A DNA stretch of 64,000 bases from RGIG1995 sp045652425 (GTDB taxonomy: Bacteria > Bacillota > Clostridia > Oscillospirales > CAG-272): contig JAZRUG010000026.1 in NCBI GenBank assembly GCA_045652425.1, positions 62,001 to 126,000 on the forward strand, given 5' to 3'. The position numbers were made by a program, and so were the translations under genes. Positions 41,734 through 50,747 of this stretch are shown one piece after another. Within the stretch, counting starts at the first letter, position 1. Every line of letters starts with the position of its first letter. The notes beneath the pieces are model-generated. The model worked only from the letters and a program-made list of their open reading frames with translations, ran no database searches and had not been told where the DNA came from.

Positions 41734-43308
41734 TTAGCTTACTATTTGATTTATAATAGCTTGTGAGTCTGTATTATCAACAATTTCATTTCCGTCAACG
41801 TCACTCGCCATTCTTTGAAGCTCAAAGCCATCCGGGAAATTTATATCGCCTTTTTGCGCCATATTAGCATCAAATACGGTTAAAACGCCATCGTTGTTAA
41901 CGTCACCTTTCAACGCGATAACTGCTTCTTCATTTCCGAAAATCAGCTTACTGCCCGTTACAACGTTTCCATCTCTTAATTCTTTAATTTCAACTGCAGT
42001 ATTATTCAAAAGTTCTTGTATATCAGCTGCCGAAATGGTTTTGTCCGGTGCCATAGGACATATCGCAACATCTCCCGCATAACTGTCAGCCTTTACCGTA
42101 ATTCCGGTATCAACACACACGGCCGCTATTTTCGGTATGTTTGCCACCTCGGGTAACGGCATCTTATCTACGTTGGTTACAATCAAAATGTACTCGTTAA
42201 ACAAAGCAGTGCAAGAATATGAAACCGAAGCTCCTGCCTCAACCGGCAATTCATTTGCAATTTTCCCTATGTTATCTTTGCACCATTTGGTAAAGTTAGA
42301 AAAGCCATAAGTATCATCTCCGTTGTAATGGAATCTTGCTTCTCCGTAGTATTTAATCTGGGTTATAGCATTTTCTACAGACGGTTGTTCCTTGAAATTG
42401 CTCATATTGTAGAAGTAGTTATTGTAATAATTTGCTTTTGTCGAAGTGCAGTCAGGCAAATCGTACCCAACGTCATAAAAAACTCTGCCTTCCGAACGCA
42501 TTTTCTCGGTAGTAACGTTAAAATACTCATAAACCACTCTACCGGTATTATTTCCTATCGGATCGTCCCACGTAGGATCTGACATATAGTACTCGCCGTC
42601 AAGTCTTACCAAATTCCACATATGAGCCTCTCCGGCAGTTCCCGTAACTGCGTGCGCCTGTATTCCGCACAGATAGAGCAAATACTGATACAACTCGGCA
42701 TAACCCTCGCATACGGCTTTTCCGCCTATCAATGCTCCGTAAGCGTTATGGTCGTTTTCGGCACCCAGTACGTATTCAACGTGTTCCACAATCGCATCGT
42801 GCAATAATAATGCAATTTCATATTCGGACATACCGTTCTTTACGCCCGCATCAACTATAAACTGCTCTGCAGCCGCCTCAAATTCAGCCCTTGCTTCATC
42901 CGTGTTTACGTCTTCAAGATAGGAAACGTAAGGATAATCAACAATTTGAGTTGACGGACTATATGAAAATCCAAAATAATCTACGTAGAAAAATTGCGGA
43001 TTGTCATAGCGAACTGCGTTAATTGCACAATCCATTTCAGAATAAGTTATATCTTTTATGCCAACGGCTTCAAGTACAAATAGCGATATTTCAGTTAAAC
43101 CTTTTTGCGCTCCGTCAACAAGAGTGTCATATAACGCAACAAGTCTTTCACCGTTCTCCATTTCGGCAAGAGCATTTCTTCCGTACAAAAGTTCTTCATC
43201 AAAAGGGAGTTCTGTTATTTGTATCGTCGCCGAAGATACAGTAACCGCAAACACGGAAACAACCACACATATCAATGCGAAAACACTTATTTTAATAAAT
43301 CTTTTCAT
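41734..43308 (-). CDS. Secreted transglutaminase-like protein with dockerin module
   Basis: Signal peptide (ISVFALICVVVSVFAVTVSS), then a helical region and a transglutaminase-like domain. The domain has Cys in IGGKAVCEGYAELYQYLLYL (about residue 200), His in GEAHMWNLV (about 229) and Asp in YYMSDPTWDDP (about 244). The C terminus (residues ~465-524) has two EF-hand-like repeats, GDVNNDGVLTVFDANM and SDVDGNEIVDNTDSQAI, the dockerin type I pattern that would bind a cohesin. The start at 43308 follows GAGGGA by 9 bases; an upstream GTG is less likely. Probably an extracellular peptidase or crosslinking enzyme held in a complex. Confidence 0.88.
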   Translation of the reverse strand: MKRFIKISVFALICVVVSVFAVTVSSATIQITELPFDEELLYGRNALAEMENGERLVALYDTLVDGAQKGLTEISLFVLEAVGIKDITYSEMDCAINAVRYDNPQFFYVDYFGFSYSPSTQIVDYPYVSYLEDVNTDEARAEFEAAAEQFIVDAGVKNGMSEYEIALLLHDAIVEHVEYVLGAENDHNAYGALIGGKAVCEGYAELYQYLLYLCGIQAHAVTGTAGEAHMWNLVRLDGEYYMSDPTWDDPIGNNTGRVVYEYFNVTTEKMRSEGRVFYDVGYDLPDCTSTKANYYNNYFYNMSNFKEQPSVENAITQIKYYGEARFHYNGDDTYGFSNFTKWCKDNIGKIANELPVEAGASVSYSCTALFNEYILIVTNVDKMPLPEVANIPKIAAVCVDTGITVKADSYAGDVAICPMAPDKTISAADIQELLNNTAVEIKELRDGNVVTGSKLIFGNEEAVIALKGDVNNDGVLTVFDANMAQKGDINFPDGFELQRMASDVDGNEIVDNTDSQAIINQIVS

Positions 43309-43426
43309 AATGCCAATATCCCTCACTCTTCCTATTTACTGTCTGTATTCTCATTATAAACTCATTTAATCAACTTGTCAATCACGAAAACAAAATCGCA
43401 TATTTTTAAATAATGTTTAAATAATG

Positions 43427-43455
43427 TTGCTAAAAGGAAAAAAGTATGTTATAGT
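43427..43455 (+). promoter_or_regulatory. Promoter of the 43524-46299 gene pair
   Basis: TTGCTA (43427-43432), 17 bases, TATAGT (43450-43455), about 70 bases from the ATG at 43524. Confidence 0.55.
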
Positions 43456-43523
43456 ATAATTTACACGTATTTTGACGAACAAAGCAGAATAATCTATTTT
43501 CCACAAAGGAGAATTACATAATA

Positions 43524-45089
43524 ATGAAAAAAACGCAAAAATCAAAAGTATTTAAAATTTCATATATAGCGTACGTTACAGTCCTTGCAGTCCTTGTCGC
43601 TATGGCGCTCCTTTACGTAAACAACGTTCTTGAGTTATACGAAAACGAACACCCCCAGCGCCATCTGGAAAATGCAGTTTCTCTGCTCATAAGCGAGGCT
43701 GAAAGCGGAGAGCTTTGGACAAAACCCAACGTTCCCTCTATGGAAAGCGGTATATTTGAAAACGGCATCGACCAGAAAAAAGAGTTTTTGAAAAAACTTA
43801 AAGGCAATATCAAGTTATCTTCTCAAAAGTGGATAAACGAAAACGAATGTACGTACAGAGTTATTTCCGACGGTAACGAAATTGCAGAAATTAAGCTTCG
43901 CAAGGACGGAGATATTATACAAAAACTTGCTATTATAAGCATACAGAAGTACGAGCTTATCTCTTACCTCCCTTTAACCCACACCTACACACTTGAACTT
44001 CCCGAAGACGTAATAGTAAACTCGGATATTTTCGTCGAGGTAAACGGTATAAACCTTACCGAAGAACACGGCATTAAGAGCGAAGACGGCAAAACCACTT
44101 TTGAATTTGAAAATCTTTATTCCATTCCGAAAATTACAATTACCGACAAAAAAGAAAATAAAGCCGACATAAAAATGCCCGACGGTGACGGTAAGATCGA
44201 ATTTGACAACAGCTTTTATACACTCACCCTTCCCGACTCCCTTTCCGTTGACATAAACGGAGAAAGACAAACCGGCGAAACACTCGACGACGGCAGAATC
44301 AATTACAGAATCCGCCTTGTAACTAAAGCCGACGTAACAATTAGCGACGTATTTGGAAACACCGAAACGTATGTAGGTAAATCTTCAATTCCGCTTACAT
44401 ATTACACATTTATGACGGGCGATTTTTGTACAGTAACCGTTGACGGCGAGAACGTTCCCGAAAGCTGTATCGAATATTCCGAAAACCATGAATATTCCAC
44501 ATTTTCAGATTTAGTAGACGGACTCCCACGTTTACCCGTATATGAAATAGTCGTACTTAAAGACAACGCAGATATTAAAATTACCGACAGAGACGGCAAT
44601 TTGGTTGAATACAACAAAGATATAAGAATTCAAGACATCAGAAACATATCTTCGGGTAAAATATACGACACCGTTCCCGAAGAGGTTGCAAAAGAGGTTA
44701 ACGTTTTGAAGGTTCTCGAGGACTGGAGTCTTTATATGACTTGCGACCTCAACTTCAACGATATTTCAAAGTATTTTATAAAAAAATCTCATCAATACGA
44801 AGTTGCACGTCAATACAGCTACAGCATTGACCGTACATTTACAAGCAATCACCGTTTGGGTAATCCCCCCTTTGAACAAGAATCGGTTTCAAACTTTAAG
44901 TGGATTACCGAAAACTGCTTCGAAGTAGACATCCGCTTTGTAAAACATATGATAGTTCTCGGCAGAAGAACCGACGATGAAATGAACGAAAAATGTTATT
45001 TCGTAAAATATGATGATACCAAAGACAAAAAAGACAATCCCACGTGGAAGCTCGTTGCTATGAAGGAGATAGTAAATAATGCAAACTAA
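43524..45089 (+). CDS. Membrane-anchored extracytoplasmic protein
   Basis: A basic N terminus and one membrane helix (YIAYVTVLAVLVAMALLYVN), then about 480 residues outside, rich in beta strands. The repeated pattern of LTLPDSLSVDINGERQTG and VNGINLTEEHGI looks like repeats of a small Ig-like or TcaA-like domain. I do not recognise a catalytic motif. AAAGGAG precedes the start. It overlaps the phosphodiester glycosidase gene by 11 bases, so the two products are made together and may form one envelope complex. Confidence 0.8.
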   Translation: MKKTQKSKVFKISYIAYVTVLAVLVAMALLYVNNVLELYENEHPQRHLENAVSLLISEAESGELWTKPNVPSMESGIFENGIDQKKEFLKKLKGNIKLSSQKWINENECTYRVISDGNEIAEIKLRKDGDIIQKLAIISIQKYELISYLPLTHTYTLELPEDVIVNSDIFVEVNGINLTEEHGIKSEDGKTTFEFENLYSIPKITITDKKENKADIKMPDGDGKIEFDNSFYTLTLPDSLSVDINGERQTGETLDDGRINYRIRLVTKADVTISDVFGNTETYVGKSSIPLTYYTFMTGDFCTVTVDGENVPESCIEYSENHEYSTFSDLVDGLPRLPVYEIVVLKDNADIKITDRDGNLVEYNKDIRIQDIRNISSGKIYDTVPEEVAKEVNVLKVLEDWSLYMTCDLNFNDISKYFIKKSHQYEVARQYSYSIDRTFTSNHRLGNPPFEQESVSNFKWITENCFEVDIRFVKHMIVLGRRTDDEMNEKCYFVKYDDTKDKKDNPTWKLVAMKEIVNNAN

Positions 45090-46299
45090 AATAACTCCAC
45101 CCGAATATAAAACGGAAAACGAGATAGATTACTCAAAACTTAAACCTCGTCGTCCGCATAAACCTAAAAAACAAAAAAGAGTCGGGAAAACAATTCTTCA
45201 AACCCTTGCTTTTTTGTTTACGTTCATTTTTGCAATAGTACTTACTCTCTACTGCGCTTTGGGTATGCTTTGCGCAAACCGTGTTTCAAAACAAGAAAAA
45301 GCAGAAGGCAAAATCTCGGAAATATTATATATTACCGTTCCAACTTTCCTCGAAACCGGCGCTTTTAAGTTTATTCCTTCCCTATATCTCTCTTCAGATT
45401 CAATCCAAGCTATCGTTGACAAAAACAAAATGAAGGATATGGATGCCAACGTTGACGAGGGCTTAATTAACCTCGGCGGTACAAAAACTACAGGCAAACT
45501 CGATATTGATATTACTGCAACGGAAAACAGCCAAAACAACACTTCAACAGAAAATGACTCCCCTATAGAAATTCACGAGGTGTCCGACGCTACTTATTAC
45601 GGTACTATGATGATAGTCAAAGATCCGTCGCGTATAAGCTTGGCAACAATATACCCCTGGAGAGAAATCGGCGTAACACTCGACCAACTTGTAAAAGATA
45701 ACGACGCTATCGGCGGTATAAACGGCGGCCTTTATAATTCAAACAAAAATACGGGCGGTTCACCGTACGGTGTTATAGTATCAAACGGAGAAATACAGTT
45801 CAACAAACCTCAACAATTTGCAGGGCTCGTACTTATAGGCTTTACCGAAAACAACGTTCTTCAAATAATTGATATTTCAAAAATGAACGCTAAACAGGTC
45901 GAAAAACTTATAAAAGATAAAAAAATACGCGATGCGGTTACTTTCCAGGATGAAGCATCTGATGCAAATAACCATTTCGTTCAGCTTATTATTAACGGTG
46001 AAGTCCGCGAAATGAACGGTATGGGAAGCGGTCTTAACCCCAGAACTGCCATCGGCCAAAGAGAAGACGGCGCAGTTCTTATGTTTGTAACAGACGGACG
46101 TGGCAAAAACGGTCACCTCGGCGCTTCAGCTTCTGACCTTATCAAAGTAATGAAGGACTTTGGAGCTGTCAATGCCGCAAACCTTGACGGCGGATCTTCA
46201 TCTTGTATGTATTACAACGGCGAATATCTTATGACAAGCGTTACGTTCTACTATACGAACGCGTCTTGGTTCCTCCCCGCAGGTTTCGTAATTAAGTAA
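45079..46299 (+). CDS. Phosphodiester glycosidase (NAGPA domain) protein
   Basis: One N-terminal membrane segment (LQTLAFLFTFIFAIVLTLYC) anchors an extracellular NAGPA domain: IGGINGGLYNSNKNTGGSPY, GLNPRTAIGQREDGAVLMFV, DGRGKNGHLGASASDLIKVM and AANLDGGSSSCMYYNG. The human homologue removes N-acetylglucosamine from phosphodiesters; bacterial versions act on envelope or exopolysaccharide phosphodiesters, with few characterised. Residues ~80-170 form a poorly conserved linker with Asn/Thr/Ser. Its GAAGGAG ribosome site lies inside the upstream gene. Terminator follows. Confidence 0.93.
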   Translation: MQTKITPPEYKTENEIDYSKLKPRRPHKPKKQKRVGKTILQTLAFLFTFIFAIVLTLYCALGMLCANRVSKQEKAEGKISEILYITVPTFLETGAFKFIPSLYLSSDSIQAIVDKNKMKDMDANVDEGLINLGGTKTTGKLDIDITATENSQNNTSTENDSPIEIHEVSDATYYGTMMIVKDPSRISLATIYPWREIGVTLDQLVKDNDAIGGINGGLYNSNKNTGGSPYGVIVSNGEIQFNKPQQFAGLVLIGFTENNVLQIIDISKMNAKQVEKLIKDKKIRDAVTFQDEASDANNHFVQLIINGEVREMNGMGSGLNPRTAIGQREDGAVLMFVTDGRGKNGHLGASASDLIKVMKDFGAVNAANLDGGSSSCMYYNGEYLMTSVTFYYTNASWFLPAGFVIK

Positions 46300-46332
46300 A
46301 AATGTGTACGGAAATCCGTACACATTTTTTAT
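46298..46332. terminator. Bidirectional terminator after NAGPA gene
   Basis: AATGTGTACGGA (46301-46312) and TCCGTACACATT (46315-46326) form a tight hairpin with A and T runs, overlapping the end of the convergent LysR gene. Confidence 0.88.
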
Positions 46333-47207
46333 TCAAAAAGGGTTTCGTTATTTAAAAAATCTTTAAATCGTCTCATACTGCTGAAAATATATTTATCTTT
46401 TTTCCAAACAAGGCTTATATCAACGAAAACGTCGGGGTACATCGATATTGGCACGATTTCAGGATTCTTTTCTATAAGTTTTTTAAACATAAAACCTACG
46501 GCAGTATTACTTGATATTATACTCAACATAGTTGAAAGTTGCGCCGTCTGCATAAGTATATTGGGTGTAACCCCTTCCTTTGCAAACCATTTCTTTATCT
46601 CGGCAGTTTGGAAAAAACCGTCCTCAAACATTACCAGCGGTACGTCAGATAGTTGTTTTGGCGATAATTTTTCTTCATTTGATATTTTGTTTTGCTTTGT
46701 CGTTCCGCATACGATTTCCAGCCTTGCAACGTGGTGTGCTGATAATCCCGATTCTGTCTGCTGATTATGCGAAATAAACGCCATATCAAGACTGTCTTCG
46801 GTTATTCTTTTTATCATTTCCTGTCTGCCACATTCCACTATTTCAAGGTTTATATCTTCGTTTCGGTTAAGAAATTTACCGTAGATAATAGGCAGTATAA
46901 GAGATCCGGTCATAGGCGGAACTCCAAGTATAAGCGTCTTTTTCTCGCGCCCCATATCTTTCATTATCTTCTCGGTCCTCTCCGCCCTTTCGAGCAGATC
47001 TTTACTCATTCTAAATAAATGCTCACCCTCCGAAGTCAACACCATTCCTCTGTGATGCCTCCTGAAAAGCGTTATTCCAAATTCACGTTCAAGATCTTTT
47101 ATAGCGCTTGACACCGACGGTTGAGCTATATGCAGATAGTCTGCAGCCCCCGATACAGTACCAAACGTACATATCGCGTTAAAATATTTTAGTTGCATCA
47201 AATTCAT
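46329..47207 (-). CDS. LysR-family transcriptional regulator
   Basis: N-terminal winged helix (LKYFNAICTFGTVSGAADYL, HIAQPSVSSAIKDLEREFGI), followed by the substrate-binding domain (KKTLILGVPPMTGSLILPII, SLDMAFISHNQQ). The start at 47207 is preferred because GGGGTG stands about 5 bases upstream; the adjacent GTG at 47210 is the alternative. Length 292 is standard. It is divergent from the tartrate/malate-type dehydrogenase gene, which it probably controls with an organic acid as inducer. Confidence 0.93.
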   Translation of the reverse strand: MNLMQLKYFNAICTFGTVSGAADYLHIAQPSVSSAIKDLEREFGITLFRRHHRGMVLTSEGEHLFRMSKDLLERAERTEKIMKDMGREKKTLILGVPPMTGSLILPIIYGKFLNRNEDINLEIVECGRQEMIKRITEDSLDMAFISHNQQTESGLSAHHVARLEIVCGTTKQNKISNEEKLSPKQLSDVPLVMFEDGFFQTAEIKKWFAKEGVTPNILMQTAQLSTMLSIISSNTAVGFMFKKLIEKNPEIVPISMYPDVFVDISLVWKKDKYIFSSMRRFKDFLNNETLFE

Positions 47208-47218
47208 CACATCACCCC

Positions 47219-47235
47219 AACTATATTATATAGTT
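47219..47235. promoter_or_regulatory. Perfect palindrome in LysR-dehydrogenase intergenic region
   Basis: AACTATAT-T-ATATAGTT is a perfect 8-base-arm palindrome that also contains the T-N11-A LysR pattern. It lies just upstream of the LysR start and about 30 bases from the divergent -35, so it is a candidate operator. Confidence 0.5.
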
Positions 47236-47265
47236 TTTATCTATATTTGTCAATAAAATATATAT

Positions 47266-47294
47266 TTTACAAATAACTAAACACAACCTATAAT
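47266..47294 (+). promoter_or_regulatory. Promoter of the dehydrogenase-MBL operon
   Basis: TTTACA (47266-47271), 17 bases, TATAAT (47289-47294). GGAG at 47321-47324 precedes the ATG at 47332. Confidence 0.75.
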
Positions 47295-47331
47295 TGTATT
47301 ATTATGTTAAATCGTGAAACGGAGTATTGAT

Positions 47332-48411
47332 ATGAAAAATTATAAAATAGCGGTAATCGCAGGAGACGGTATAGGTCCCGAGGTTATAGACGAGGGCGTA
47401 AAGGTATTAAAATGCGCAGCCGAACTCGACGGTTCGTTTGACTTTGAATTCACCTACTTCCCTTGGGGCTGTGAATTTTACAAAAAAACAGGCAAAATGA
47501 TGGACGATGACGGTATTGAACAGTTAAAGAAATTCGACGCCGTATTTCTTGGCGCAGTCGGCGCTCCGGGGGTTCCCGACCACATATCCCTTTGGGGACT
47601 TTTACTCGCTATAAGAAAAGGTTTTGACCAATACATAAACCTCCGCCCAGTTAAGCTTTTAAAAGGCGCTCCCACACCTTTGAAAGATGCAACCCCTGAA
47701 GATATCGATATGGTATTCGTTAGAGAAAACAGCGAGGGCGAATATGCGGGAAGCGGCGCTTGGTTATTTAAAGATAAACCTAATGAAGTTGTCATTCAAG
47801 ACGGCGTGTTTTCAAGAAAAGGCTGTGAACGAGTTATCAGATATGCATACGAACTTGCACGTTCTCAAAACAAGTCGCTCACCAGCATAAGCAAGGCAAA
47901 TGCACTTAATTATTCTATGGTATTCTGGGACCAGATTTTTGCAGAAGTAGGCAAAGAATATCCCGACGTAAAGACATATTCATACCTTGTTGATGCGGCA
48001 AGTATGTTTATGGTAAAAGACCCCAAGAGATTTGAAATCGTAGTTACGTCAAACCTTTTCGGGGATATACTCACCGACCTCGGCGCCGCAATTGCAGGCG
48101 GTATGGGACTTGCCGCAGGAGCAAACCTCAATCCCGAAAAGACGTATCCTTCTATGTTTGAGCCTATCCACGGTTCTGCTCCCGATATTGCAGGCAAAGG
48201 CGAAGCCAACCCCTTGGCTACCGTTTGGTCAGCATCTCAAATGCTTGACTTCTTCGGCTATACCGATTGGGGAAAATTGATTATAGACTGCATCGAAGAA
48301 GTCCTCGTTGAAAACAAAACTCTCACTCCCGACCTTGACGGAAATGCAACCACATCCCAGGTTGGAAACGCTATTATCGAAAAAATAAAAAACAAATATA
48401 ATAGAGGTTAA
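47332..48411 (+). CDS. Tartrate/D-malate-type beta-decarboxylating dehydrogenase
   Basis: Isocitrate/isopropylmalate dehydrogenase family: IAVIAGDGIGPEVIDEGVKV, LGAVGAPGVPDHISLWGLLL, FDQYINLRPVKLL, FVRENSEGEYAG and SNLFGDILTDLGAAIAGGMG. The SLWGLLLxIRKxFDQYINLRP stretch is typical of tartrate dehydrogenase/decarboxylase and D-malate dehydrogenase (TtuC/DmlA), not LeuB. The start at 47332 has the better ribosome spacing; the GTG at 47314 is rejected. Product 359 residues. NAD-dependent oxidation of D-malate or tartrate is the likely reaction. Confidence 0.88.
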   Translation: MKNYKIAVIAGDGIGPEVIDEGVKVLKCAAELDGSFDFEFTYFPWGCEFYKKTGKMMDDDGIEQLKKFDAVFLGAVGAPGVPDHISLWGLLLAIRKGFDQYINLRPVKLLKGAPTPLKDATPEDIDMVFVRENSEGEYAGSGAWLFKDKPNEVVIQDGVFSRKGCERVIRYAYELARSQNKSLTSISKANALNYSMVFWDQIFAEVGKEYPDVKTYSYLVDAASMFMVKDPKRFEIVVTSNLFGDILTDLGAAIAGGMGLAAGANLNPEKTYPSMFEPIHGSAPDIAGKGEANPLATVWSASQMLDFFGYTDWGKLIIDCIEEVLVENKTLTPDLDGNATTSQVGNAIIEKIKNKYNRG

Positions 48412-48416
48412 ACACT

Positions 48417-49217
48417 ATGACAAACGAACAGGAAATGAAACTTCAACCCTTTCAGTTACACAAAAACCTTTATTTTATAGGAGACGAAGAGGTATCTGTA
48501 CACCTTATCAATACCGAAGAAGGTTTAGTTATGATAGATACCGGTTTTCCGTTTATGCACGACCTTATATTGAACAATATAAAATCTCTTGGCTTCGATC
48601 CTAAAAATATTTGTGCAATATTCCATTCACACGGACATTTTGACCATTTTGCAAATACGCAAAATTACGTAAAAATATCAGGTGCAAAAACGTATATCAG
48701 CCGTATTGATAACGATATTTTAAACGGTAAGAAAGATTTATCTTGGGCAAAAGAATTCGGAATTGAACCCCTTCCCTTTTTCGACTGCGACGTGTTGCTT
48801 GAAGACGGTGATACTTTCACTTTCGGAAATGCCACAATTAAGTGCATTCTCACCCCCGGACATACCGAAGGCGTTATGTCATTTATTATTACGCTTGACG
48901 ACAATGGAGATAAGTGTGTAGCCGCTATGCACGGCGGTATCGGCGCAAACAGTATGACTGCCGCTTATCTCACAAAAAACGGCTTGTCTCTCGACTTACG
49001 CGAAAAATTCAGAGAAGGCTTAAAAAGACTTGCTCTCGAGGACGTTGATTTGGTTTTGGGTAATCACCCCGAGCAAACCAAAACTTTGCAAAAACTGATC
49101 AGAGTCTTGAACGGCGAAACCGATCTTCGAAACAAAGAAGAATGGCCAGAATTCCTTGCTTGGAACGAAAGACGTATCAACAAATTACTCAAAGATGAGG
49201 CGGAAAAACAAATTTAA
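48417..49217 (+). CDS. Metallo-beta-lactamase fold hydrolase
   Basis: The zinc motif HSHGHFDHFANTQ (HxHxDH), LTPGHTEGVMSF and VLGNHPEQTK give the ligands of a binuclear MBL hydrolase, such as glyoxalase II-like or lactonase enzymes. A 266-residue cytosolic protein. It starts 6 bases after the dehydrogenase stop, so it is co-regulated with it and may process an ester, lactone or thioester in the same organic-acid pathway. Substrate unknown. Confidence 0.9.
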   Translation: MTNEQEMKLQPFQLHKNLYFIGDEEVSVHLINTEEGLVMIDTGFPFMHDLILNNIKSLGFDPKNICAIFHSHGHFDHFANTQNYVKISGAKTYISRIDNDILNGKKDLSWAKEFGIEPLPFFDCDVLLEDGDTFTFGNATIKCILTPGHTEGVMSFIITLDDNGDKCVAAMHGGIGANSMTAAYLTKNGLSLDLREKFREGLKRLALEDVDLVLGNHPEQTKTLQKLIRVLNGETDLRNKEEWPEFLAWNERRINKLLKDEAEKQI

Positions 49218-49491
49218 CAATTACAACTAATAAAAACTTTACTCTTTTCAAGAAAAGACTATACTCTGATATGCGGTAGTATATTTCAAAATGTTATTTA
49301 CAAGAAACCTTTATTGTACTATCCTACAAATATGGTATTATTGGTACAAATTTTGTTTGTTTTGTTATATACAATTAATTAAAATTGTACAACTTTCTTA
49401 AGAAACAAATCAATATCGTGCCTTGTATTTGAGAGTAAAAAAGTATATAATAAATTATATAAATACGCAATTGTACACAAGAGGTATTACT
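49218..49491. promoter_or_regulatory. AT-rich intergenic region with weak promoter
   Basis: No gene seen in these 274 bases. A possible promoter is TTGTAC (49314-49319), 16 bases, TGG-TATTAT with the -10 at 49336-49341. No clear terminator for the MBL gene was found. Confidence 0.4.
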
Positions 49492-50688
49492 ATGGACAAA
49501 TCTATTGTACTTCCAACCGCCCTTCAAATATGCGTTGATGATGTGGGTTGGTTCACCGGTGCCGACGACAGATACTTAAGCAGACCATCTCGTACAGGTA
49601 TGACAAGACGCCACGTTGCAGCAGACTATACCGCAATTAACGAAATCGGAAAAGCTATCGGACAGAAAATTATGTGTCCCCTCGTTTTAGGTGAATGGGA
49701 CAAAGACAACATTTTGCGCGGAGAAGTCGGTGTCGTTTATGCACCTCACACATGGGACAGAGCTTCACTGATTGATATGAAGCTTGCTAAACAATGTTTT
49801 GAAGCCGCTGAAAGTTCTGAATATATCGAATACGCTATCCACGGTGTACTTCACGGCAATTATGATGCTGACGGAAATCAAATAACAGAGCTTGAATGTT
49901 TTGAATGTAAAGATAAGGGTGTTGATTATTCCGGATATAGAGACGGAAACGACCTTTTAATTACGCAATCAGAGGAAGAAATAGCACATCGCTTTGAGCT
50001 TTTCTTTAAGCTTTACGATATGTGGGGCTTCAAAAAGAAAATTCGCTCCTACGCAGCTCCAAACGGACTCCCCCAAAACCTCAAAGGCGACGATATGCTT
50101 GCTCTTGCTAAGGTTTTGAAAAAGAACGGCATTAAGTATTGGGCAAACAGCTCACGTAAACCTGTAGGTTATACCGACTTCAGAGACGGCATTCTCTATA
50201 TGGAAAAATGCACAAACTGCCGTATACCTTGGAATGCTTGCGACGTTGACCCCGACTACGTTCAAGACTTCGCAAAAGAAACCGATGAAAACACGGGTAC
50301 CGTAATGAGCACACATTGGCCCAACTTCCTTCGTTTTAACGCACAAAACAATCTTCAGAACGTTGATAAATGGGCAGCATTCTTTAAGAGACAAAGCGAA
50401 ATATTCGGTCTAATGATTTCCAAGGATATTGCTTTTGCAGGCAGCCAGTGCGTATATCATACTTACAGTAAGGTTGATTTCAACGATAAAGTTATCCGCA
50501 TTGACATTTCCGAATGCCAGGAAAAAGGCAACGATTACATTTCAGGCGAATTCTACATCAGCTTGAAGAACGACCTCGTTCCCGAAAGCATCAAAGGCGG
50601 AGAGTTTGAACTCTACGAGACACACAACGAGTTCAAAACCTACAAAGTTAAGCACACCGACAGTATTATTGAGATTACGGTTGCTTAA
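49492..50688 (+). CDS. Polysaccharide deacetylase-like protein
   Basis: A 398-residue protein without a signal peptide. Near the N terminus, ALQICVDDVGWFTGADDR supplies an Asp-Asp pair, and YIEYAIHGVLHGNYDADG has a His-x4-His pattern. Both are in the order of the NodB/CE4 metal site (Asp-Asp then HxxxH), and later IRSYAAPNGLP resembles the CE4 RxPxG motif. I infer a distant member of the deacetylase superfamily acting on an intracellular substrate; confidence in the fold is moderate and in the reaction low. The start at 49492 follows AGAGG; the upstream in-frame codons lack a ribosome site. Confidence 0.65.
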   Translation: MDKSIVLPTALQICVDDVGWFTGADDRYLSRPSRTGMTRRHVAADYTAINEIGKAIGQKIMCPLVLGEWDKDNILRGEVGVVYAPHTWDRASLIDMKLAKQCFEAAESSEYIEYAIHGVLHGNYDADGNQITELECFECKDKGVDYSGYRDGNDLLITQSEEEIAHRFELFFKLYDMWGFKKKIRSYAAPNGLPQNLKGDDMLALAKVLKKNGIKYWANSSRKPVGYTDFRDGILYMEKCTNCRIPWNACDVDPDYVQDFAKETDENTGTVMSTHWPNFLRFNAQNNLQNVDKWAAFFKRQSEIFGLMISKDIAFAGSQCVYHTYSKVDFNDKVIRIDISECQEKGNDYISGEFYISLKNDLVPESIKGGEFELYETHNEFKTYKVKHTDSIIEITVA

Positions 50689-50747
50689 AGATTATTTATC
50701 GAAATATTGTAAAATTAACAATATATTAAAAAAAGGAGAAAACTACT

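Noticed and set aside
47314..47331. GTG at 47314 as the dehydrogenase start
   Set aside because: The GGAG ribosome site lies downstream of this codon and 7 bases before the ATG at 47332.
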